Part shown: in pieces, positions 24,397-34,516 of the stretch
Numbering within the stretch: position 1 is the first letter of the stretch
Layout of the letters: each line of letters starts with the position of its first letter
From: an uncultured Bacilli bacterium
GTDB lineage: Bacteria; Bacillota_I; Bacilli_A; RFN20; CAG-826
Reading direction: 5' to 3'
Assembly (NCBI GenBank): GCA_934725985.1
Contig: CAKVCX010000001.1
Span: 62,001 to 126,000 of the forward strand
Length of the DNA: 64,000 bases
The notes under the pieces: generated by a model
What the model saw: only the letters and a program-made list of their open reading frames with translations
Database searches by the model: none
What the model was told of the DNA's origin: nothing
Position numbers and translations under genes: made by a program

Positions 24397-27387
24397 ATGG
24401 AAATAGATAGATACGAAGATTTAAAATCGGCCTTAAATGCAGCGTTTATTAATTATAATGGAGAAAATACTTCCCCATTTACTCCTAGATTTTTATATAA
24501 CGACAAGGATTCCCACTTAAAAATCATAGATACCTTAAGAAATGAATTAAGGAATTGCGATTCATTTTACTTTTCTGTCGCTTTTATAACTAGAAGCGGT
24601 TATCAACTCTTAAAGGAAACATTCAAGGAATTAAAAGAAAAAAACGTAAAAGGTCAAATACTAACAACGGATTATTTAGTATTTACCGATCCTGATGTTT
24701 TACTAGATATAAAAGAATATTTTCCAAACATACAAGTAAAAATCTTTAAAACCCTAAAAGACTCAAATAATGGTTTCCATACAAAGGGATATATATTCAA
24801 AAAGAAAAAGTGGGAAAGCGAGGTCTATAAAGCAATAATTGGATCTAGCAACCTAACCGATACCGCCTTAAGCGTAAACAAAGAATGGAATGCCGAGCTA
24901 ATATCAACTTCAAATGGCCAATTCATCTTTGAATTATTAAAAGAATTTAATTCCCTTTGGGATAAAGCAAGTGAACTAGATGATTATATCGAAGAATATA
25001 AAAGAATTTATAATGAACAAAAATTAGTAGCAGCCTCTAAGCCCTTATTGCATTTAAATGAAATTGAACTCAAACCAAACAAGATGCAAATTGGTTTCAT
25101 TAATAGGCTAAAACAACTCTATGATAACGGAAGCAAAAGAGGATTATTAATATCTGCCACCGGAACAGGGAAAACTTTTGCCTCGGCTTTTGGAATAAGA
25201 GAAATAAAACCAAAAAGAGTATTATTCTTAGCCCATAGAAGTCAACTTTTATTGCAAGCCATAAAAAGCTATAAAATGGTTTTGCCCCACTCTATTAAGT
25301 TCTCAATATATACAGGAGATAAATCATTAACAAAAAAAGTTGAAGACGTGTATCAATTTGATATAGAAAAGCAAGAGGAATGTGACATATTGTTTTCTAC
25401 TTGCGAACTTATTGGAAAGCAAGCCAATCTAGAAAAAATAAAAAAAGATTTATTCGATTTTATTATAATAGACGAAGTCCATAAAGCTGGTTCCCCTACT
25501 TATAAAAGAATATTGAACCATTTTAAACCAAAATTCGTCTTAGGGATGAGCGCCACCCCAGAAAGAAGTGATGACGCGAATGCGATTTACGATATGTTTT
25601 CAAATAACGTCATATATGAAATAAGACTTTCTGATGCCTTAGATGAAAATTTGTTATGCCCCTTCCATTACTATGGGATTACCGATTTAAAATGGGTTGA
25701 TGATGAAAAATATGAAAAAAAGGATTTTGGAAAGCTTTTCAATAACGAAAGAATCTCTTACATAATAAAATATGCAAAATTTTACGGGTTTTCCGGAAAT
25801 AGATTAAAAGGCCTTATTTTTGTTTCAGGAAAAGAAGATGGAATTATCCTAAGCGAAAAACTAAATGAAAATGGATACAAAACCACCTTTTTAAGCGGAG
25901 AAGACGATGCCTTAAAAAGAAATATAGCCATTGAAAAACTAGAGAAAGACAATATCGATGATGGTGACTATTTAGACTATATAATAACAATAGATATTTT
26001 TAATGAAGGCATAGACATTCCTAGCGTCAATCAAGTAATTTTCCTTCGGCCCACGAAATCTTCCATCATATTCATACAGCAATTAGGAAGAGGATTAAGA
26101 AGATCTGAAGGAAAAGAATTTGTAAATATAATAGATTTCATAGGGAATTACGAAAATAATTACATGATTGTAAAAGCCTTTGGGGGCGATAAAGAAAAAG
26201 GAAGGACCCGTGTAGTTAATGGAGGCAATTTGCCAGGAATATCTACCATCGAATTTGATGAAATTGCTAGGGCTAAAATCCTTAAATCAATTTCTAGATC
26301 TAGCTTTGATACAAAAAAAGACTTAAAAAACGAAGTAATACGCCTAGCCAATAAATTATATAGGTTGCCTAGCTATAATGATTATTTAGATTATTCAGAC
26401 TTCAATCCCGATAGAATAATAAAAAAATATGGAAGCTATTATTCCTTTTTAAAACTAATAGAGAATGATTTGCCTTCCTTTATAAAATTGCCATACTTTA
26501 CTTTCAATGAAGAAAAATTCCTAATAGCAGCTAGTTCTAATTTAGGCAACGGCATTAGGATTGAAGAACCATTGCTATTAAAAACTTTAATAAATGGGGA
26601 CAATTATTTTTCTTTTGAAAAAGAACTTAATGAAAAATATAGCAAAACAATAAGTCAAGTTAAGCTAAATTGCATTAAAAAAATAATGATAGGAAAATGG
26701 GATATTAACTCTTCTTTTGCATTTACTGATAATAATTTAAATTTAACTCAAAATAACATAGAACTACTAAACAACATGGAATTCAAAAAAGAAATGAATT
26801 CTCTTCTAGATTATTTTATAAGAAAGAATGGATTGCTTTATGCTTCTAGATATAAGCAAACGGATATGTGTCTTAATGCCCAATATAGTTATAAAGATGT
26901 TTGCCAATTATTAAACTATGATTCCAATTTAACTTCGGTTTTAGGCGGCTATAGATATAATAAAGAAACGAATACTTTTCCTATTTTTGTTAATTACGAA
27001 AAGAATCCAAATTTAAATTCAACAAAATATGAAGATAAATTTTTAAATAAAAAGATCTTTTCGTGGGAAAGTAAAAAAGATAGAACTATAGAAAGCAAAG
27101 AGCTGTCTCCCCTATTAAACTCAAAAACAAATAACGTGGCAATTTATTTATTTGTAAGAAAAAACAATATAGATAGAGGAAACGAGGCAAAGAAGTTCTA
27201 TTTTTTAGGACAACTAGGAGTTAGTTCAACTGCAAAAACAGTCACAAAGTTAATAAAAGAGAATAACAAAGAAAGAAAAATCAACTATGTGGATATGCAA
27301 TTCTATCTATATGATGAATTAAGGCAAGATATATATGATTATCTAGAAGCTAACTTAGCAGAGGAAGATCCTAATGAAAATAATTAA
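24397..27387 (+). CDS. PLD-family nuclease/SF2 helicase/DUF3427 protein
   Basis: A 996-residue multi-domain protein. Residues about 25-200 resemble a phospholipase D-type nuclease domain (FHTKGYIF with H128 and K130, then IIGSSNLT). Residues about 225-600 are an SF2 helicase: ATGTGKT (254-260), IIDEVH (DEVH 359-362), SATPERSD, and QQLGRGLRRSEGKE near 570. The last part (about 600-990) follows DUF3427, including YSYKDVCQLLNYDSNL..GYRYNKETNTFPIFVNYEKN. This architecture is known in Firmicutes and is suspected to act in DNA repair or phage defence; the function is not settled. There is no Shine-Dalgarno site; TGG-TAAACT ends 9 bp before the ATG. The Nudix gene overlaps its end by 14 bp. Confidence 0.88.
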   Translation: MEIDRYEDLKSALNAAFINYNGENTSPFTPRFLYNDKDSHLKIIDTLRNELRNCDSFYFSVAFITRSGYQLLKETFKELKEKNVKGQILTTDYLVFTDPDVLLDIKEYFPNIQVKIFKTLKDSNNGFHTKGYIFKKKKWESEVYKAIIGSSNLTDTALSVNKEWNAELISTSNGQFIFELLKEFNSLWDKASELDDYIEEYKRIYNEQKLVAASKPLLHLNEIELKPNKMQIGFINRLKQLYDNGSKRGLLISATGTGKTFASAFGIREIKPKRVLFLAHRSQLLLQAIKSYKMVLPHSIKFSIYTGDKSLTKKVEDVYQFDIEKQEECDILFSTCELIGKQANLEKIKKDLFDFIIIDEVHKAGSPTYKRILNHFKPKFVLGMSATPERSDDANAIYDMFSNNVIYEIRLSDALDENLLCPFHYYGITDLKWVDDEKYEKKDFGKLFNNERISYIIKYAKFYGFSGNRLKGLIFVSGKEDGIILSEKLNENGYKTTFLSGEDDALKRNIAIEKLEKDNIDDGDYLDYIITIDIFNEGIDIPSVNQVIFLRPTKSSIIFIQQLGRGLRRSEGKEFVNIIDFIGNYENNYMIVKAFGGDKEKGRTRVVNGGNLPGISTIEFDEIARAKILKSISRSSFDTKKDLKNEVIRLANKLYRLPSYNDYLDYSDFNPDRIIKKYGSYYSFLKLIENDLPSFIKLPYFTFNEEKFLIAASSNLGNGIRIEEPLLLKTLINGDNYFSFEKELNEKYSKTISQVKLNCIKKIMIGKWDINSSFAFTDNNLNLTQNNIELLNNMEFKKEMNSLLDYFIRKNGLLYASRYKQTDMCLNAQYSYKDVCQLLNYDSNLTSVLGGYRYNKETNTFPIFVNYEKNPNLNSTKYEDKFLNKKIFSWESKKDRTIESKELSPLLNSKTNNVAIYLFVRKNNIDRGNEAKKFYFLGQLGVSSTAKTVTKLIKENNKERKINYVDMQFYLYDELRQDIYDYLEANLAEEDPNENN

Positions 27388-27766
27388 AGTAGTTGCGGCC
27401 ATAATAAAAAAAGACAATCTGGTTTTTGTATCCCAAAGAGGCTATGGGGAATTTAAGGATAAATGGGAATTCCCTGGTGGAAAAATCGAGGCAAATGAAA
27501 GCAAAGTAGAAGCATTAAAAAGAGAAATCAAGGAAGAATTAGACGCTTCTATAAAAATAATCAAGCCATTAAAAAGTATCGAATATGACTATCCTAACTT
27601 TCATCTAATAATGGATGTTTTCCTTTGCTATTTAAATAATCCTCATCTAGAACTAAAGGAAGCAGAAAACGCCAAATGGATAAAAAAAGAAGAGATCAAT
27701 CAATTGGATTGGTTACCTGCGGATAAATTATTAGTCAAAGACCTTGAAGAGGAATTATTTAAATAA
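27374..27766 (+). CDS. Nudix hydrolase (MutT-like)
   Basis: A 130-residue MutT-type protein. It starts MKIIKVVAAIIKKDNLVFVSQRG, has the Nudix box GGKIEANESKVEALKREIKEELD (GX5EX7REUXEEXGU pattern) and ends normally. Probable (deoxy)nucleoside triphosphate pyrophosphohydrolase, for example of oxidised dGTP. It overlaps the helicase gene by 14 bp, so the two are made together. Confidence 0.93.
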   Translation: MKIIKVVAAIIKKDNLVFVSQRGYGEFKDKWEFPGGKIEANESKVEALKREIKEELDASIKIIKPLKSIEYDYPNFHLIMDVFLCYLNNPHLELKEAENAKWIKKEEINQLDWLPADKLLVKDLEEELFK

Positions 27767-28015
27767 AGTTTTTTATATTAACCATGACTATCCTGATCGC
27801 TCAATCAAAAAGAATAAAACCCGTCACTTTCTCTAAATTAAATTTTACTTCATTATTAAATGCTTTCTGATTTGCCCTGCGCATACACTTTATCTTGTAA
27901 AACTCAATATCTTTAGTTTAAAGAGATCATAATGAATCTAAATCTCTTTAAAAACCTTCATCTTCGTTCCAAAGAAACAAAAATGAGTTAGAACACTTTT
28001 CTAAATTTTTATCGG
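27767..28015. other. AT-rich spacer with one palindrome
   Basis: No gene seen. TAAAGAGAT..ATCTCTTTA (about 27918-27950) can form a hairpin but has no T run on either side, so I do not call it a terminator. Confidence 0.4.
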
Positions 28016-28052
28016 CCAAAAAAACTAGCAAAGTACATTTTTTTCTTTGCTT
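28016..28052 (-). terminator. Terminator of the glycan locus
   Basis: AGCAAAG (28027-28033) pairs with CTTTGCT (28045-28051); on the minus strand AGTTTTTTT follows. It lies about 155 bp past the last gene of the locus. Confidence 0.65.
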
Positions 28053-28206
28053 AAAACACGTCAAAGTTATAACAATCGAAGAGAAGGTACTTTTTTAGTT
28101 ATAGAACCATTTATTAAGCAAAGAGCATGAAAAATAAAACAATAACGCGTTTCTATTTAGAATAAAATTTTAAATATAAGACAATTCTTTTTAACAAAAA
28201 GTCAAG

Positions 28207-30117
28207 TTAAGCTAACCTTAATGATTTCCCAATGCTATAAATAGCGACATTTTCCAAATTGATAGTAAATTTATTGGGGCCTAGTTTTGTGTTTTTATCA
28301 CACTTAATGAAAATCTTTATTCCGTTTACATAACAAGTCGCAAATAACTCATCCCCAAAATCCAATATTTCTTTTACTTCGCATGCGATTCCACCCTCTT
28401 TATCAGTAAAGTAGGCATCAGATGGGGTGAAATGGATTTCAATGTCGTCTTTGAATATTTTCTTTTCTTTTAACGATAGTAAATTAAAACCTAAATCCTT
28501 ATTTGTTTGGAAAATATGGTTACTTGTTTTTAAAGTGCAATAATACTCTTTTCTTTTAAAGGGCTTGCCCTTTTGGTCATGATGTTCAACCATTAACGAA
28601 TTTTTAATTACGGAAGCAGTTAAAACATTTACCAGATTTAAGGCTTCGTATGTATTTTTATCGTTTTTGAGGATGCATGTTTTTAAATCTATGTCAATCT
28701 TTATAACATCGTTAATTTCATGCTTTTCATTAATATTGCCAACCAAGAACAAGAAATTCGAATTGTTTTCCAAGGTGTAGACAATCTTATCTTCCAATAT
28801 ATCTTTATCAACAATGTTACAAGTAATCTTTCCCCCTTTTCTTATCGAAGAGGTAGGGATTTCAATTACATAGTCGCCATCTTCATAGCTAAGGGCTTTA
28901 GGAATGGAAATAGAACTACCATAAATTGATAGTTTTCCATTTTTTATGGAACAAGTCGTGCTCATTGACAAAGGCAAACGAGGATTAATGCTATACTCGG
29001 TTGCAGCGTCAAACATCTTTAAATGTGCCAGCCCCAAAGAAACGTCAATGATAGTTCCTGCTTCATAATTGGTACCAGTAGGAGCCTTGATAATAATTTT
29101 AGTATCCTCGTTACCGATGATTGTTTCATCATCTAAATTCAAGTCGGCATAAATCTGCGTTTCGACACCTAATTCTTCGACATGGGATACTTTAACTTTT
29201 GTTTTCCATTCATATTTGTTGGTATCAATCGATATGTGTTCGCATCTAAGTCCCAAAATAACTTCTTTCTTTCCATCTAAATAGCTTGGGCTAACTTTAC
29301 GAAACAAACTAATGGGCGCAATAAAAGAATTGCCTTTTACATTTAGCTTAATAGTCACATTGTCTTTTTCCCTATTTAAAGTTCCCCTGAAAAAATTCAT
29401 TTGAGGCGTGCCAATAAAACCGGCAACAAACTTATTTATAGGATAACGATATAAATTCCTAGGAGTATCGATTTGCTGGACAAATCCATCTTTCATAACA
29501 ACAACCCTAGTCCCTAACGTCATGGCTTCGACTTGATCATGAGTAACATAAATGAATGTTGTTTTTAGTTTATTATGAAGCTTAGAAATCTCGCTTCGCA
29601 TCGAAGCACGAAGTTTGGCGTCGAGATTGCTCAAAGGTTCGTCTAATAGAAATATTTTTGGCTCCCTAACAATAGCCCTGCCTAAAGCAACACGTTGACG
29701 TTGCCCACCACTCATGGCCTTTGGCTTTCTTTTTAAATAATCGGTAAGGCCAAGAATCTCGGCAGCCTCCTTTACTTTTTTGTCTATAATTTCTTTTGGC
29801 AAATGCTTTAATTTCAATCCAAAGGCAATGTTATCGTAAACACTCATGTGGGGATAAAGAGCATAATTTTGGAAAACCATCGCTATATCTCTTTCTTTAG
29901 GCTCGACATCGTTAACGATTTGGCCATCTATCCTAATATCGCCAGAAGTAATCTCCTCTAAACCAGCAATCATTCTTAAGGTCGTAGATTTTCCACATCC
30001 AGAAGGGCCTACAAAAACAATGAACTCTTTGTCTTTGACTTTCATAGAAAAATCATTAACGGCCTTCATCCCATTAGGATAGACCTTGTAAACATGGTTT
30101 AATTCTAAAGTTGACAT
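28207..30117 (-). CDS. ABC transporter ATPase of the MalK/MsmK/UgpC type with a long C-terminal extension
   Basis: From ATG 30117 (MSTLELNHVYKVYPNGM) the protein has 636 residues; typical MsmK-type ATPases have about 370. The nucleotide-binding domain is complete: VGPSGCGKST, Q-loop VFQNYALYPHMSV, signature MSGGQRQRVALGRAIV, Walker B IFLLDEPLSNLD and THDQVEAM. A TOBE/MOP region follows (about 235-365). The remaining 270 residues are beta-rich and not recognised; one part (KIDIDLKTCILKND) resembles the C-terminus of the other ATPase at 48657 (RLDIDLDKCVFFVD), which suggests added TOBE-like modules. It probably powers the permeases at 42719-44854. It is the last gene of the minus-strand unit. 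Confidence 0.9.
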   Translation of the reverse strand: MSTLELNHVYKVYPNGMKAVNDFSMKVKDKEFIVFVGPSGCGKSTTLRMIAGLEEITSGDIRIDGQIVNDVEPKERDIAMVFQNYALYPHMSVYDNIAFGLKLKHLPKEIIDKKVKEAAEILGLTDYLKRKPKAMSGGQRQRVALGRAIVREPKIFLLDEPLSNLDAKLRASMRSEISKLHNKLKTTFIYVTHDQVEAMTLGTRVVVMKDGFVQQIDTPRNLYRYPINKFVAGFIGTPQMNFFRGTLNREKDNVTIKLNVKGNSFIAPISLFRKVSPSYLDGKKEVILGLRCEHISIDTNKYEWKTKVKVSHVEELGVETQIYADLNLDDETIIGNEDTKIIIKAPTGTNYEAGTIIDVSLGLAHLKMFDAATEYSINPRLPLSMSTTCSIKNGKLSIYGSSISIPKALSYEDGDYVIEIPTSSIRKGGKITCNIVDKDILEDKIVYTLENNSNFLFLVGNINEKHEINDVIKIDIDLKTCILKNDKNTYEALNLVNVLTASVIKNSLMVEHHDQKGKPFKRKEYYCTLKTSNHIFQTNKDLGFNLLSLKEKKIFKDDIEIHFTPSDAYFTDKEGGIACEVKEILDFGDELFATCYVNGIKIFIKCDKNTKLGPNKFTINLENVAIYSIGKSLRLA

Positions 30118-30134
30118 ATTATATTTATTCTCCC

Positions 30135-33100
30135 TTACCAAACATAATCATTTAAAGTATGACCTTCACTTACGTATTGGCCTCCATATTTAGTGAATAC
30201 ATTAATAAAATGGACTCTCCAATTTTCATCCAATTTTGCCATCATAAACATTGGGGTTAATTCCAATCTTTCGATTCTGCCTTTTACTGATTCATCATTA
30301 GTAGCGTTATAAGCCTCGTCTAGTTTTTGCTTTGCTTTATATAGGTTATCAACAGTAATTTTACTTATGTTTTGAAAAGTGTTGCCATATCCAGAGTCTT
30401 TAAAGGCTTCTTCATAATAACCATCCATCATTTCATAATATTCCTTTATACAGGAAGAACTCTCCCCATCAAAATAATAGGAAATAAACTCATCCCTTAA
30501 TTCGATAGCGCTTAGTAAATTATCATCCCAACATAACCTTTGATATACATAGGCGTTAAGCAAAGTGTCGACGTATACATTATCTTGGAAATTAGCCTGA
30601 ATGAAAGCCCCCATGAAGTTATTTCCTTTCATCGAATCGATGAATCTTTCTAACCTATTTACTCCGCCAGTATAAGTAGCATAGCCATAAGAAAAGGCGG
30701 AATCATAATACCAAGACATCAAATTATTCGTAACTTTAGCCCAATCGTTAAACAAAATAGAAGCTTTATAATGGCCTAAACGATCACCGTATTCGCTGCC
30801 TTTTACAACCCACTTATTGGCAGTCTCATCATAAACCCTGCCGTTAAATCTTTGTAGCATGTACGAGGCATCTTCTTCCATGCCCAAATATTGATCCATG
30901 ACAAGAGGGGCAACCCTTACAAAAAGATGATCCTCATTAGGAATAGTCGTATCGTCTAAAGTATCCGTGGAAGCATCATAGCTATAACCAGTAATGGTTT
31001 TGCTTTTTGAAAATAAGCCAGTTTCGTTGACTTCCATTTTATGGATTAATGGGGAAAATAAATTATATTGATAAGCAAACATGACAAGTTTAAAGTTGCA
31101 ATCATTAAGGGCGGCATCTTCTAATAGTTCTTTTATAATGGCGTTATAAAACCTTATCATAGTCCCACTATTATTATATTTAAAGGCATTAGATAAGCAT
31201 TTTGAACAAGTGCAGCATTCATTAGTATCGGCTTGCCCAATGGATAAATATATTTTTTCATTATGCGAATGAGTTGAATAATAGCTGGATAAGACAGCTT
31301 TTAAGCTATCAAACATCGCCTCTGCGGCATTGTCGGTAGCAGAAGTCGACCTATCTATTTTTCCCTCATCAGTAATGCCGTCAGAATAATGGATATCTAT
31401 GACATTATCATTATACTTAAACCACATATTAGGATATTCAGAAGCTGAATAAGTAGATAATTTCACCAAGCCTAAATCGTTAGTGTTGAAGCTATTATGG
31501 GCCGTGTTTATTAAAGTGTTTTTACCTTCCTTATCTTTATAATAACCTTCCATCCAAGCATTATCGTAATTTGAAATCGAACTGGAAGCAGCATAATCGC
31601 TGTCATTATAAAAATGGGAATTATAGTCATATCTTTCTTGTGTTTGGCTATTATAGGCATCCTTGGTCAAATAAGTCCTAATATCGAAGAAGGGATTATA
31701 GATCTTACCACCATTTTTAATTAAACAATCATCTTTGGAAATAACTTTTTCTTCTGTTGCGGAAAAAAACCTGACATCAAGTTTTTCTTCTATGAATTTA
31801 GTGGAAGCAAACCTTAAGGAATTTCCATTATTCCCAAATAAGTATAAGCCTTTTTTCTTACTAGAAATTGCAAAGCTATCCTCTTTTTTCAATAAGCTAT
31901 TTTTAATATAAGAAACATCAATGAATTTGCCATCGGCAACAACTTCATTAATGCTTTGTAAGGCTATGGTATTGCCAATTGATATAACCTTTGAATTCGT
32001 CGAATGCGTGTAATTATTATCTTCTATTGGCTCTTTGTTAACACCTAACGACTTTTTAATGTATTTAGCTAAATTGGATGCAGCCCAGAAGGCATCATTA
32101 TTATTACTTTCGTAAACTATAGCATAATCATTATCTTTTAAAGAAAACAGGTCCTCTTTATAAGAAGCTATAAAATCCATGCTCTGATTTACATAAACGA
32201 CATCGCCTGGCTTATAAACTGAATTGTTAAAAACCCAACCCTCAAATATTCCATTTGGAGTGTCTTCTTCGCTTGGCAGAGTAAAGGTTTCGTTTAATTT
32301 AAAAGAATAATTCTTTGTTCCGCCATTAGAATTTAAACTAATATTAAAAGTCTTGGTTGAATCATTTTGATTATAAAAATATAAAGATGAGATAGTTTGG
32401 GTGCTATCAATGTTTTCACTCCCTTTTCGTCTAGGACGAATAGTAATGACAACTTCATCATTATAAGAATAATCAAAGGCCTTATCTAAATCGATATCAA
32501 CATGCAAAGAAGTAGAAATCTTATCAGTATCGAATTCATTATAAACAATTCTCCAACCATCATTAGAATCAATCCCATCGCTAGTATAAACAAAATGATC
32601 GAACCCCCCGTTAAGGCTTTCATCAAGAGGAATGGCCTTAAAATCAAAAGCAATGTTGGTATAACGGGCTAATTGCATGTCCGTTAGTAAATTACTCTTT
32701 AAGCCCAATATCTTACTAGAAAAACAAACCAAATTATTGCTAGTAGAAAAAATATTAGAAGAAGAAAGTTCTCCCGTTAAAAAATATGATTGAAAGACAT
32801 CTTTGTCCTTTAAAGCAAGAGAAAGCCTTTCCTTGGCCTTTAAAGCCTTATAGTCATGTTCGGTAAAAACATTAATGGAAATAATCCCTTCCTTTTCTAA
32901 GCCAAAAGCAAAGGTATCGCCAGATGAGTAGGATTGATTTAGCAAAGATGACTCCCCTAAGGTCAAATCATTTACAAGGGTTTTGTTTATTCCATAAATT
33001 ACCCCACGATAATTGTTTAATTGCTTTATATATTTGGTATAAAAATACATATTCGCGACATTGCCGTTGCTAAAAGAAGAATACCAGTCCCCGTCCGTAT

Positions 33101-34301
33101 AAACGCAAGAATCATTTCCTGAATAGCAACTATCGATAATCAGATTTTCACCCTCAAAGCAAACATAAGTATTCGCTCTTTTTTCCCAAGAAAAAGTAAT
33201 ATCATCCTTATAAAAGGTTATGTTGCTTAAAGAAACGTTACTTTCTAAATTGTTGCAATTAGAATCCCTGAAATTTAATGTAACATTAGAATAATCTCCT
33301 TTGACCACTTGATTTAAATCAATTCGAATATCATTTTCATTACCCGAATATACTTTCTGATAGCCGCCGGCATTTAAATACATGTCATTAATCAAATTAG
33401 AATTACTCTTAGCGTTTAATCTCAAATGTGTATAGCCTTCCATTAAAGCCTCGTCAAAAAAAGTCTTATTCATGACTATCTGGCTAACACTTTCAAAAGA
33501 AGAAACTTGCTTATCTACATCCAAAACAAAGTTAGAAGGAGAAATATAATTGGAAAAAATAGACGGACTTGAGAAAAGATTCGTAACACTAGAAGAACGA
33601 TCGTAAACGATATCGGAAACAAACAATTCACCAACAAAATTATTGATACTTATAGGCAAAGAAGAAGCTCCGTTTATAGAAATAGAAAAATCATGCCAAA
33701 GGTTATCGTTTTTAAAAGTTATTTCTTTATCGTTATTAGAAAAAGAAGCAAAGGCGTGATAGCCATTTGAATATAAATCATCGTTAATATCGTAATATTT
33801 ATATTTAAATGACACCGTATGGGTATTAATAGGTATATCAAGGAAAGAAAAAGAAGACAAAGCATTTAGATTTGAACCGTTTTTAGCAAAAAAAGAAACG
33901 TTGCCATCATTTAAATAAATGCCATGGTCTTTTATGTTAGACAAACTTGATTCGTTTAATTTTTTCAATAAATAATAAGAACTTGATAAAGAATCAACTT
34001 TTTCGGATTTGGTTTTTCTATTGATTACAATGGAATTAGAATCGATTTCATCCGTAAAAGAAGAATCGAGCCATTTCTTGTGGCAGAAGCAGCAAACCCA
34101 ATATTCTTTATTTATCCCTTCGTCAAGAAAAGATGGCTCTTTAGGATAATAATGGTTGACTTTTGTATGAGTACAGCCTTCGCCTAATACGGCGTTATCA
34201 TTTTTACAATTAAAAGCCAAAGAAAAAGTAAAAATGGTTGATATAAGAGCAAGGCAAAGAAATATTTTCTTTCTTTTATTTAAAAATAAGACACTTTTCA
34301 T
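30135..34301 (-). CDS. Large secreted DUF4838 protein with zinc-ribbon-like and InlB-like parts
   Basis: A 1388-residue protein with a Lys/Arg-rich start and a signal-type hydrophobic segment (about 11-31). Close behind it lies CTHTKVNHYYPKEP..EYWVCCFCHKKW, a Cys/His cluster (C-x-H, C-C-x-x-C-H). The middle has an InlB B-repeat-like segment (NGIFEGWVFNNSVYKPGDVV). The second half carries DUF4838, with IGQADTNECCTCSKC and a following GTMIRFYNAIIKELL. DUF4838 proteins are related to glycoside hydrolases, but I do not claim a tested activity. The 655-residue protein at 37916 is a shorter paralogue. No sorting signal is seen at the C-terminus. Confidence 0.8.
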   Translation of the reverse strand: MKSVLFLNKRKKIFLCLALISTIFTFSLAFNCKNDNAVLGEGCTHTKVNHYYPKEPSFLDEGINKEYWVCCFCHKKWLDSSFTDEIDSNSIVINRKTKSEKVDSLSSSYYLLKKLNESSLSNIKDHGIYLNDGNVSFFAKNGSNLNALSSFSFLDIPINTHTVSFKYKYYDINDDLYSNGYHAFASFSNNDKEITFKNDNLWHDFSISINGASSLPISINNFVGELFVSDIVYDRSSSVTNLFSSPSIFSNYISPSNFVLDVDKQVSSFESVSQIVMNKTFFDEALMEGYTHLRLNAKSNSNLINDMYLNAGGYQKVYSGNENDIRIDLNQVVKGDYSNVTLNFRDSNCNNLESNVSLSNITFYKDDITFSWEKRANTYVCFEGENLIIDSCYSGNDSCVYTDGDWYSSFSNGNVANMYFYTKYIKQLNNYRGVIYGINKTLVNDLTLGESSLLNQSYSSGDTFAFGLEKEGIISINVFTEHDYKALKAKERLSLALKDKDVFQSYFLTGELSSSNIFSTSNNLVCFSSKILGLKSNLLTDMQLARYTNIAFDFKAIPLDESLNGGFDHFVYTSDGIDSNDGWRIVYNEFDTDKISTSLHVDIDLDKAFDYSYNDEVVITIRPRRKGSENIDSTQTISSLYFYNQNDSTKTFNISLNSNGGTKNYSFKLNETFTLPSEEDTPNGIFEGWVFNNSVYKPGDVVYVNQSMDFIASYKEDLFSLKDNDYAIVYESNNNDAFWAASNLAKYIKKSLGVNKEPIEDNNYTHSTNSKVISIGNTIALQSINEVVADGKFIDVSYIKNSLLKKEDSFAISSKKKGLYLFGNNGNSLRFASTKFIEEKLDVRFFSATEEKVISKDDCLIKNGGKIYNPFFDIRTYLTKDAYNSQTQERYDYNSHFYNDSDYAASSSISNYDNAWMEGYYKDKEGKNTLINTAHNSFNTNDLGLVKLSTYSASEYPNMWFKYNDNVIDIHYSDGITDEGKIDRSTSATDNAAEAMFDSLKAVLSSYYSTHSHNEKIYLSIGQADTNECCTCSKCLSNAFKYNNSGTMIRFYNAIIKELLEDAALNDCNFKLVMFAYQYNLFSPLIHKMEVNETGLFSKSKTITGYSYDASTDTLDDTTIPNEDHLFVRVAPLVMDQYLGMEEDASYMLQRFNGRVYDETANKWVVKGSEYGDRLGHYKASILFNDWAKVTNNLMSWYYDSAFSYGYATYTGGVNRLERFIDSMKGNNFMGAFIQANFQDNVYVDTLLNAYVYQRLCWDDNLLSAIELRDEFISYYFDGESSSCIKEYYEMMDGYYEEAFKDSGYGNTFQNISKITVDNLYKAKQKLDEAYNATNDESVKGRIERLELTPMFMMAKLDENWRVHFINVFTKYGGQYVSEGHTLNDYVW

Positions 34302-34411
34302 TTTCTATATTTTTTTCTATGCCAAAAGGAAATGCTATGTTCTATATCGAATAATAGATAAAACAAATTGCCTTAAGAAGCATGTTATTATTATCTAAAT
34401 TATCAAAAAGC

Positions 34412-34432
34412 AATTAACTAACATAAAATGCA
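34412..34432 (-). promoter_or_regulatory. Shared box upstream of the 34301 unit, candidate AraC site
   Basis: On the minus strand it reads TGCATTTTATGTTAGTTAAT; nearly the same string lies upstream of the solute-binding protein gene (46676-46696) and a related pair lies between araC and the ATPase gene (49789-49831). Confidence 0.45.
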
Positions 34433-34463
34433 AAATTATTAATAGATAGTAATAATGGAATAG

Positions 34464-34500
34464 AAGAAAAAACCGCCTAGACTTTTATTCTAGACGGTTT
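34464..34500 (-). terminator. Intrinsic terminator after the secreted protein at 34517
   Basis: AAACCG..TAGA (34470-34481) pairs with TCTA..CGGTTT (34489-34500) and TTTTTTCTTC follows on the minus strand. It splits the long minus-strand locus, so the DUF4838 gene at 34301 needs its own promoter. Confidence 0.85.
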
Positions 34501-34516
34501 CTATTAGAAATGATTT

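Noticed and set aside
27918..27950. Palindrome as terminator of the Nudix gene
   Set aside because: The 9-bp arms are perfect, but neither strand has a T run after the hairpin, and it lies about 150 bp past the stop.
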